Assembly (NCBI RefSeq): GCF_000720185.1
Contig: NZ_JOIY01000047.1
Span: 1 to 56,169, forward strand
Direction: 5' to 3'
Length of the DNA: 56,169 nt
Source: Streptomyces sp. NRRL S-340
Lineage (GTDB): Bacteria > Actinomycetota > Actinomycetes > Streptomycetales > Streptomycetaceae
The notes under the pieces are model-generated. The model saw only the letters and a program-made list of their open reading frames with translations. It made no database searches and was not told the DNA's origin. The position numbers and the translations under genes were made by a program. How positions within the stretch are numbered: the stretch's first letter is position 1; the number at the start of each line of letters is the position of its first letter. Shown piece after piece: positions 50,093-56,169 of this stretch.

Positions 50093-51612
50093 GCGGCGCT
50101 CGACGCGGCGGCGGTCTGCTCGTCGCCGGGACCACCTCCGACGCCGGGAAGAGCGTCGTCACCGCCGGGATCTGCCGGTGGCTGGTGCGGCGCGGCGTCA
50201 AGGTCGCGCCGTTCAAGGCGCAGAACATGTCCCTCAACTCGTTCGTCACCCGTGAGGGCGCCGAGATCGGGCGGGCGCAGGCCATGCAGGCGCAGGCCTG
50301 CCGGATCGAGCCGACCGCGCTGATGAACCCGGTGCTGCTCAAGCCGGGCGGCGAGCAGAGCAGCCAGATCGTGCTGCTGGGCAGGCCGGTGGGCGAGATG
50401 AGCGCCCGCGGCTACCACGGCGGACGCCAGCGGCAGTTGCTCGGTACGGTGCTGGACTGCCTGGCCGAACTGCGGGGCACGTACGACGCGGTGATCTGCG
50501 AGGGGGCGGGCAGCCCGGCCGAGATCAACCTGCGCCGCACCGACATCGTCAACATGGGGATCGCGCGGGGCGCGGGGCTGCCGGTGGTCGTCGTCGGCGA
50601 CATCGACCGCGGTGGTGTCTTCGCCTCCTTCTTCGGCACCGTGGCCCTGCTGTCCCCCGAGGACCAGGAGCTGGTCGCCGGGTTCCTCGTCAACAAGTTC
50701 CGGGGCGCCGTCTCCCTGCTGGAACCCGGCATCGACATGCTGCACGGGCTCACGGGCCGGCGCACCTACGGCGTGCTGCCGTTCCAACACGGGCTCGGCA
50801 TCGACGAGGAGGACGGCCTGAGAGTGTCCCTGCGGGGCGCCGTGCGGGAGTCCGCCGTCGCGCCGCCGGTCGGTGAGGACGTGCTCCGGGTCGCCGTGTG
50901 CGCGGTGCCCCTGATGTCCAACTTCACCGACGTGGACGCGCTGGCCGCCGAACCCGGCGTCGTCGTGCGGTTCGTGGACCGGCCCGAGGAACTGGCCGAC
51001 GCCGACCTGGTGGTGGTGCCGGGCACCCGGGGCACGGTGCGGGCGCTGGACTGGCTGCGCGAGCGCGGCCTCGCCGGCGCGCTGGCGCGCAGGGCGGCCG
51101 AGGGGCGGCCGGTGCTCGGGATCTGCGGCGGCTTCCAGCTGCTCGGCGAGCACATCGAGGACGAGGTGGAGAGCCGCCGCGGGGACGTGGACGGGCTGGG
51201 GCTGCTGCCGGTACGGGTCCGCTTCGCCGCCGGCAAGACCCTCGCCCGGCCCGTGGGCGAGGCCCTGGGCGAGCGGGTCGAGGGGTACGAGATCCACCAC
51301 GGGGTCGCCGAGGTCACCGGCGGTGAGGCGTTCCTGGACGGCTGCCGGGCCGGGTCCGTCTGGGGCACGCACTGGCACGGTTCGCTGGAGTCGGACGGAT
51401 TCCGGCGGGCCTTCCTGCGCGAGGTGGCCTCGGCCGCGGGCCGCCGTTTCGTGCCCGCGCCCGGCACGTCGTTCGCCGCGCTGCGCGAGGAGCAGCTCGA
51501 CCGGCTCGGCGACCTGATCGAAGAACACGCGGACACGGACGCGTTGTGGCGGCTCATCGAGTCGGGCGCGCCGCAGGGCCTGCCGTTCGTCCCGCCGGGG
51601 GCGCCCGCGTGA
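50089..51612 (+). CDS. cobQ: Cobyric acid synthase CobQ
   Basis: 507 residues from the ATG at 50089. N-terminal P-loop-like amidotransferase domain: GTTSDAGKSVVTAGICRWLV near 12-31, KVAPFKAQNMSLNS, and VVVGDIDRGGVFASFFGTV. The C-terminal class I glutaminase domain has VLGICGGFQLLGEH with catalytic Cys346, and the His in GYEIHHGV/WGTHWHGSLE. It amidates side chains b, d, e and g of adenosylcobyrinic acid a,c-diamide. It overlaps cobD by four bases, and its TGA overlaps the GTG of an 18-codon ORF. Confidence 0.96.
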   Translation: MSGARRGGGLLVAGTTSDAGKSVVTAGICRWLVRRGVKVAPFKAQNMSLNSFVTREGAEIGRAQAMQAQACRIEPTALMNPVLLKPGGEQSSQIVLLGRPVGEMSARGYHGGRQRQLLGTVLDCLAELRGTYDAVICEGAGSPAEINLRRTDIVNMGIARGAGLPVVVVGDIDRGGVFASFFGTVALLSPEDQELVAGFLVNKFRGAVSLLEPGIDMLHGLTGRRTYGVLPFQHGLGIDEEDGLRVSLRGAVRESAVAPPVGEDVLRVAVCAVPLMSNFTDVDALAAEPGVVVRFVDRPEELADADLVVVPGTRGTVRALDWLRERGLAGALARRAAEGRPVLGICGGFQLLGEHIEDEVESRRGDVDGLGLLPVRVRFAAGKTLARPVGEALGERVEGYEIHHGVAEVTGGEAFLDGCRAGSVWGTHWHGSLESDGFRRAFLREVASAAGRRFVPAPGTSFAALREEQLDRLGDLIEEHADTDALWRLIESGAPQGLPFVPPGAPA

Positions 51613-51665
51613 ACACCGCCGCACATCTGGAGTTCGAGGGCGACTTGGAGGGCGAGGAGAAGTGA
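51609..51665 (+). CDS. 18-codon ORF tiled between cobQ and chelatase; possible cobN relic
   Basis: GTG at 51609 reads VNTAAHLEFEGDLEGEEK and stops at 51665. It overlaps the cobQ stop by four bases (GTGA) and the chelatase GTG start by four bases (GTGA at 51662), so it tiles exactly between the two genes. From memory, S. coelicolor places the large cobN gene here. The EFEGDLEGEEK end resembles what I recall of CobN C-termini, so this could be the two ends of cobN joined by a large in-frame deletion. A functional micro-peptide used only for coupling is the alternative. Confidence 0.5.
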   Translation: MNTAAHLEFEGDLEGEEK

Positions 51666-53743
51666 GTACCCCGTTTCCGTTCACAGCCGTCGTGGGTCAG
51701 GACGACCTGCGGCTGGCGCTGCTGCTGAACGCCGTCTCCCCGGCGGTCGGCGGGGTGCTGGTACGCGGTGAGAAGGGCACCGCGAAGTCCACGGCGGTGC
51801 GGGCGCTGTCGGCGCTGCTGCCCGCGGTGGACGTCGTCGCCGGATGCCGTTTCTCGTGCGACCCGGACTCCCCCGACCCCGCCTGCCCGGACGGGCCGCA
51901 CGAGCCGGGGGCGTTCGAGACGCGGCCGGCGCGGATGGTCGAACTGCCCGTCGGGGCATCCGAGGACCGGCTGGTCGGTGCGCTGGACATCGAGCGCGCG
52001 CTGGCGGAGGGCGTGAAGGCGTTCGAGCCGGGCCTGCTCGCCGACGCCCACCGGGGCATCCTCTACGTCGACGAGGTCAACCTGCTCCACGACCACCTCG
52101 TCGACCTGCTGCTGGACGCCGCCGCCATGGGTGCCTCCTACGTCGAGCGCGAGGGCGTCTCCGTACGGCACGCCGCGCGGTTCCTGCTGGTGGGAACCAT
52201 GAACCCCGAGGAGGGGGAGCTGCGCCCGCAGCTGCTCGACCGGTTCGGGCTGACCGTCGAGGTGGCCGCCTCGCGGGAGCCGGACCAGCGGGTGGAGGTG
52301 GTGCGCAGGCGGCTGGCGTACGACGACGATCCCACCGCCTTCGCCGCGCGCTGGGCCGACGAGGAGGCCGCCGTACGGGCCCGCATCGCGGCCGCGCGGG
52401 AACTGCTGTCGCGGGTGCGGCTCGGGGACGGGGCGCTGCGGCAGATCGCGGCGACCTGCGCCGCCTTCGAGGTGGACGGCATGCGGGCCGACATCGTGAT
52501 GGCGCGGACGGCGACCGCGCTGGCCGCGTGGGCCGGGCGCACCGACGTGCTCGCCGAGGACGTACGGCAGGCGGCGCTGCTGGCACTGCCGCACCGGCGG
52601 CGGCGCAATCCGTTCGACGCGCCGGGCCTGGACGAGGACAGACTCGACGAGACGCTGGAGCAGTTCGGCGGCGAGCCCGAGGACGACGACGATCCCGGCC
52701 CGGACGGGCCGGACGGTGGCGGCGGTGGCGGTGGGGGCGGCGGACAGCCCGGCCCCGACCACGGCGGCGGCACCCCGCGGGGCGGGGACGACGGGAGCGC
52801 GCGAGGCGACGACGCGAGCGCGCAGGCCGAGGACGACGGCGCCGTGCCGCCCGGGGAGGGGGAGAGCGCGGGCCGGCCGCGGCCGGCCGGGGCCGCAGCG
52901 GGCCAGCAGTCCGCCGTCCGGGCCGCGGAGCCGTTCCGTACCAAGGTGCTCAGCGTGCCCGGCATCGGCGAAGGGGCCGCGGGGCGGCGCTCGCGGGCGC
53001 GTACCGAGCACGGCCGTACCACCGGCGCGCGGCGCCCGCGGGGCACCCTGACCAAGCTGCACCTGGCGGCCACCGTACACGCCGCCGCCCCGCACCAGCG
53101 GGCACGCAAACGCTCCGGTCCCGGGCTGGTGGTGCGGCGGGACGATCTGCGGCAGGCGACCCGGGAGGGGCGCGAGGGGAACCTCGTGCTGTTCGTGGTG
53201 GACGCGTCCGGGTCGATGGCGGCGCGGCAGCGGATGAGCGCCGTGAAGGGTGCCGTGCTGTCCCTGCTGCTGGACGCCTACCAGCGGCGGGACAAGGTGG
53301 GTCTGGTGACGTTCCGGGGGACGTCCGCGGAGGTGGCGCTGCCCCCGACGTCGTCCGTGGAGGCGGCGGCGGTGAGGCTGGAGTCGCTGCCCACGGGCGG
53401 TCGTACGCCGCTGGCGGCCGGGCTGCTGCGGGCGCACGAGGTGCTGCGCGTGGAGCGGCTGCGGGACCCGGCGCGGCGGGCGCTGGTGGTCGTGGTGACC
53501 GACGGGCGGGCCACCGGCGGCCCGGAACCGGTCGCCCTCGCGGAGCGCGCGGCGCGGCTGTTCGCCGCCGAGGGGACGGCCTCGGTGGTCGTGGACTGCG
53601 AGACGGGACCGGTGCGGCTGGGGCTCGCCGGACGGCTCGCCGGTGAACTGGGCGCCACGGCGGTGACACTGGACGGGCTGCGCGCGGACAGCATCGCCGG
53701 GCTCGTCCGGGATGTGCAGGGAACTTCGAGGAGGGCCGCGTAA
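51662..53743 (+). CDS. Putative cobaltochelatase subunit, ChlI/ChlD fusion
   Basis: 693 residues from a GTG at 51662. The AAA+ domain (about 1-330) has Walker A GEKGTAKST, the Mg-chelatase-type DEVNLLHDHLVDLLLDAAA, and GTMNPEEGELRPQLLDRFG. A low-complexity Asp/Gly/Pro/Glu-rich linker (about 330-440, including a run of ten Gly) follows. The C-terminal VWA domain carries the MIDAS DASGS at Asp514-Ser518. It should drive cobalt insertion together with a CobN-type large subunit, which is not encoded in the window. TAATG overlap with cobO at 53743. Confidence 0.93.
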   Translation: MSTPFPFTAVVGQDDLRLALLLNAVSPAVGGVLVRGEKGTAKSTAVRALSALLPAVDVVAGCRFSCDPDSPDPACPDGPHEPGAFETRPARMVELPVGASEDRLVGALDIERALAEGVKAFEPGLLADAHRGILYVDEVNLLHDHLVDLLLDAAAMGASYVEREGVSVRHAARFLLVGTMNPEEGELRPQLLDRFGLTVEVAASREPDQRVEVVRRRLAYDDDPTAFAARWADEEAAVRARIAAARELLSRVRLGDGALRQIAATCAAFEVDGMRADIVMARTATALAAWAGRTDVLAEDVRQAALLALPHRRRRNPFDAPGLDEDRLDETLEQFGGEPEDDDDPGPDGPDGGGGGGGGGGQPGPDHGGGTPRGGDDGSARGDDASAQAEDDGAVPPGEGESAGRPRPAGAAAGQQSAVRAAEPFRTKVLSVPGIGEGAAGRRSRARTEHGRTTGARRPRGTLTKLHLAATVHAAAPHQRARKRSGPGLVVRRDDLRQATREGREGNLVLFVVDASGSMAARQRMSAVKGAVLSLLLDAYQRRDKVGLVTFRGTSAEVALPPTSSVEAAAVRLESLPTGGRTPLAAGLLRAHEVLRVERLRDPARRALVVVVTDGRATGGPEPVALAERAARLFAAEGTASVVVDCETGPVRLGLAGRLAGELGATAVTLDGLRADSIAGLVRDVQGTSRRAA

Positions 53744-54342
53744 TGCCGCAGGGACAGCCGAGTGTGGTGCCGGACGACGGGCTGACGACGCGTCAGCGGC
53801 GCAACCGTGCGCTGGTCGTCGTGCACACGGGCGCCGGCAAGGGCAAGTCGACCGCCGCGTTCGGACTGGCGCTGCGCGCCTGGAACCAGGGCTGGCCGAT
53901 CGGAGTGTTCCAGTTCGTCAAGTCGGCGAAGTGGCGGGTCGGCGAGGAGCGGGCACTGCGGGTGCTCGGCGACTCGGGCGAGGGCGGCAGCGTCGTCTGG
54001 AACAAGATGGGCGAGGGCTGGTCGTGGGTCCAGCGGGACGCCCAGACGGACAACGAGGCCAAGGCACGGGAGGGCTGGGAGCAGGTCAAGCGGGACCTGG
54101 CCGCCGAGACGTACCGGCTGTACGTGCTCGACGAGTTCGCGTACCCGCTGCACTGGGGCTGGATCGACACGGACGAGGTGGTGGAGGTGCTGCGCGGCCG
54201 GCCGGGCACCCAGCACGTCGTGATCACCGGGCGCAACGCTCCCGAGAAGCTGGTCGGCTTCGCCGACCTCGTCACCGACATGTCCAAGGTCAAGCACCCG
54301 ATGGACGCGGGCCAGAAGGGCCAGAGGGGCATCGAGTGGTGA
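53743..54342 (+). CDS. cobO: Cob(I)yrinic acid a,c-diamide adenosyltransferase
   Basis: 199 residues from the ATG at 53743, which shares its A with the chelatase TAA. CobA/CobO-type P-loop GAGKGKSTAAFGLALRAWNQ near 30-49; further blocks VFQFVKSAKWRVGEERAL, YVLDEFAYPLHWGWIDTDE and HVVITGRNAPEKLVGFADLV. It adenosylates the reduced corrinoid using ATP. The N-terminal 20 residues are disordered. It ends 4 bases before cobB. Confidence 0.96.
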   Translation: MPQGQPSVVPDDGLTTRQRRNRALVVVHTGAGKGKSTAAFGLALRAWNQGWPIGVFQFVKSAKWRVGEERALRVLGDSGEGGSVVWNKMGEGWSWVQRDAQTDNEAKAREGWEQVKRDLAAETYRLYVLDEFAYPLHWGWIDTDEVVEVLRGRPGTQHVVITGRNAPEKLVGFADLVTDMSKVKHPMDAGQKGQRGIEW

Positions 54343-54346
54343 CGCC

Positions 54347-55795
54347 GTGCTGACCCCGGCCCCGGGCCCCGCGACCCGGGCGGTCTCCGCCCCGGGGTGC
54401 GTGCCCCGGATCGTCGTCGCCGCGCCTGCCTCGGGGAGCGGCAAGACCACGGTCGCCACGGGGCTGATGGCCGCGCTGGCGCGCCGGGGGCTCGCCGTGT
54501 CCCCGCACAAGGTCGGGCCGGACTACATCGATCCCGGGTACCACGCGCTCGCCACCGGGCGGGCGGGGCGCAACCTGGACGCGTACATGTGCGGTCCCGA
54601 ACTGGTCGGGCCGCTGTTCCTGCACGGGGCGCGCGGGTGCGACATCGCCGTCGTCGAAGGGGTCATGGGCCTGTACGACGGGGCGGCGGGGCAGGGCGAG
54701 CTGGCGTCCACCGCGCAGGTGGCGAAGCTGCTGCGGGCGCCGGTGGTGCTCGTGGTCGACGCCTCCTCCCAGTCGCGGTCGGTGGCGGCGCTGGTGCACG
54801 GGTTCGTCTCGTGGGACCCGGAAGTACGGGTCGGGGGCGTGATCCTGAACAAGGTCGCCTCGGACCGGCACGAGGCGCTCCTGCGGGAGGCGCTGGAGTC
54901 GGTGGGCGTGCCGGTGCTGGGGGTGCTGCGCCGGGCGCCGCAGGTCGACACCCCCTCGCGCCACCTCGGGCTGGTGCCGGTCGCCGAGCGGCGCGGTGCC
55001 GCGGTCGAGGCGGTCGCGGCGATGGGGGCGCAGGCGGAGGCGGGGTGCGACCTGGAGGGACTGGTCGCGCTGGCGCGCACTGCGGGAACGCTGTCGTGTG
55101 CGGCCTGGGACGCGGCCGGGGCGGTGGCGGCCGCGCCCGCGCTGTCCGTCCCCGCCCCGGCCCCGGGAGCCGCCGGCTCCGGTCACGGCTCGCCCGTGCG
55201 CGTCGCCGTCGCCGGCGGGTCCGCCTTCACGTTCTCCTACGCGGAGCACGCCGAGCTGCTGACGGCCGCCGGTGCCGAGGTCGTCCCGTTCGATCCGCTG
55301 CGCGACGAGGAACTGCCCGAGGGGACGCGCGGGCTGGTCGTCGGGGGCGGCTTCCCGGAGGTCTACGCCGCCGAGCTGTCCGCGAACGAACCCCTGCGCA
55401 AGGCCGTCGGCGACCTCGCGCGCACCGGTGCCCCGGTCGCGGCCGAGTGCGCCGGGCTGCTGTATCTGTGCCGGGAGCTGGACGGGAAGCCGATGTGCGG
55501 GGTGCTGGAGGCGTCCGCGCGGATGAGCGGGCGGCTGACGCTGGGCTACCGGGACGCCGTGGCCGTCACCGACAGCGTGCTGGCGGGCGCCGGCGAACGG
55601 ATGCGGGGGCACGAGTTCCACCGGACGGTCGTGGAACCGGGCGCCGGGGCCGCCCCCGCCTGGGGGCTGCGCGGACCCGAGCGGCGCCTCGAAGGGTTCG
55701 TGCAGGGCAACGTGCACGCGAGCTACGTGCACACGCACTGGGCCGCCGCACCCGGCGCCGCCCGCCGGTTCGTGGAGAGGTGCCGGACGTCGTGA
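54347..55795 (+). CDS. cobB: Cobyrinate a,c-diamide synthase CobB
   Basis: 482 residues from a GTG at 54347. P-loop domain: VVAAPASGSGKTTVATGLMA near 24-43, the conserved KVGPDYIDPGYHALATGRAG near 54-73, and VVEGVMGLYDG. The glutaminase domain (about 285-480) has AECAGLLYLC with catalytic Cys368, and a His near the end in NVHASYVHTHW. It amidates the a and c side chains of (hydrogeno)byrinic or cobyrinic acid. Its TGA is overlapped by a GTG (55792) that opens a further ORF. Confidence 0.95.
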   Translation: MLTPAPGPATRAVSAPGCVPRIVVAAPASGSGKTTVATGLMAALARRGLAVSPHKVGPDYIDPGYHALATGRAGRNLDAYMCGPELVGPLFLHGARGCDIAVVEGVMGLYDGAAGQGELASTAQVAKLLRAPVVLVVDASSQSRSVAALVHGFVSWDPEVRVGGVILNKVASDRHEALLREALESVGVPVLGVLRRAPQVDTPSRHLGLVPVAERRGAAVEAVAAMGAQAEAGCDLEGLVALARTAGTLSCAAWDAAGAVAAAPALSVPAPAPGAAGSGHGSPVRVAVAGGSAFTFSYAEHAELLTAAGAEVVPFDPLRDEELPEGTRGLVVGGGFPEVYAAELSANEPLRKAVGDLARTGAPVAAECAGLLYLCRELDGKPMCGVLEASARMSGRLTLGYRDAVAVTDSVLAGAGERMRGHEFHRTVVEPGAGAAPAWGLRGPERRLEGFVQGNVHASYVHTHWAAAPGAARRFVERCRTS

Positions 55796-56169
55796 ACGGC
55801 AGGCCGGCAGCCGCGTCCGCTCCGGCGACCGCCGCCTTGGCCGTGTGCGGGCCCGAAGCCATGGCCGTGGACGTGTCCGTGAGCGGGCCCGTGTCCGTGT
55901 GCGTGCCCGCGGACGTGTCCGCGTGGGTGTCTGTGCCCGTGGGTGGTCCCCTGTGCGTGGCCGAGCGCGTGCCCGTGTGCGGGTCCGTGCGGGGGCCCGT
56001 GTCCGTGGCCGGGAGCGCCCCGGCGTCCGTGTTCGGGGGGCGGGCGGGTGCCGCGGGCGGGGCGCCGCGCTCATCCGGCGGGTGGGGGGCGCTGCCGGGC
56101 CGGGCGGGGGGGCGGGCGGGGGGGCCCGCGGGCCGGGCCCGGGGGCGGCTGCGCTCAGGCCGCCAGGCC
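55792..56169 (+). CDS. Possible next cob-operon ORF, cut by window edge
   Basis: A GTG overlaps the cobB stop (GTGA) and the frame stays open to 56169, 126 codons without a stop. The first 20 residues (VNGRPAAASAPATAALAVCG) look like a gene start, but from about 55860 the sequence is a degenerate GTGTCC/GTGCCC-type repeat and then G-rich. In related genomes a cobalamin gene follows cobB. Whether this is that gene with a repetitive insert, a pseudogene, or spacer cannot be decided here. Confidence 0.35.
   Translation, partial: MNGRPAAASAPATAALAVCGPEAMAVDVSVSGPVSVCVPADVSAWVSVPVGGPLCVAERVPVCGSVRGPVSVAGSAPASVFGGRAGAAGGAPRSSGGWGALPGRAGGRAGGPAGRARGRLRSGRQA
55860..56030. repeat. Degenerate GTG-CC hexamer repeat tract
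   Basis: From 55862 to about 56010 short units such as GTGTCC, GTGCCC and GTGTGC follow each other almost without interruption. On the minus strand they read as Arg/Thr/Pro repeats. The tract has the appearance of a slippage-expanded sequence. Confidence 0.75.

Noticed and set aside
54290..56074. Long minus-strand open frame opposite cobB
   Set aside because: It is antisense to a firmly identified gene and its Arg/Pro-rich translation is an artefact of GC-rich codons.

Overview
The window is a stretch of high-GC chromosome from a Streptomyces species or a very close relative. The evidence is the codon usage (almost every third position is G or C, with many GTG starts), a chaplin gene, the nucleoid protein Gbn, a Spo0M homologue, DUF3099 and SURF1 proteins, and an aerobic-type cobalamin operon. 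From memory, the gene order matches the Streptomyces coelicolor segment around SCO179x to SCO185x; I could not check this. Almost everything is conserved chromosomal core. I see no insertion sequence, integrase, prophage, CRISPR array or tRNA gene.

Layout. 1-373 looks like the upstream leader of an rRNA operon that would run leftwards out of the window. 374-6780 holds DNA repair (3-methyladenine glycosylase), Spo0M, a PEBP-family protein, an HNH nuclease, an SPFH/NfeD membrane pair with an ABC ATPase, and a conserved unknown. 7047-10715 holds chaplin ChpE, a NarL-type two-component pair and a secreted lysozyme-like protein with an unusual leader. 10862-18724 holds an FHA-controlled ABC transporter, SerB, a SixA-type phosphatase, two tiny membrane proteins, and a CynX/NimT-type MFS exporter divergent from a GntR regulator across a perfect palindrome. 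19045-25035 holds FabI-FabG, TldD-TldE and TyrS.

25178-34532 holds small membrane proteins, MoaA, an acetate-type symporter with its DUF485 partner, a secreted subtilisin, a CoA-transferase whose two halves appear inverted, and a VIT1-like transporter. 34894-42443 holds a DEDDh exonuclease with a BRCT domain, a Cys-rich small protein, SURF1, a decayed GH15 glycosidase relic, an SDR, a crotonase, Gbn, an ABC-F ATPase and a VOC protein. 42655-48704 holds an orphan protein, a minisatellite-like spacer, an alpha/beta hydrolase, a class II aldolase and a PHO-boxed phosphate transporter with a small membrane partner. 48868 to the end is a cobalamin-riboswitch-controlled operon: cobD, cobQ, an 18-codon ORF, chelatase ChlI/D, cobO and cobB, with a further ORF open at the edge.

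How genes work together. The cob genes are almost all translationally coupled by GTGA, ATGA or TAATG overlaps and share one B12 riboswitch. The large chelatase subunit CobN, which I would expect between cobQ and the chelatase gene, is absent; only an 18-codon ORF occupies that place. Convergent gene pairs are usually separated by GC-rich hairpins that probably terminate both ways. The most interesting signals are this possible cobN relic, the multiply frameshifted GH15 pseudogene, the permuted CoA-transferase, the terminator-capped leader before the lysozyme-like gene, direct-repeat and palindromic operator candidates, and several repeat-rich spacers. I do not see a clearly new multi-gene system.
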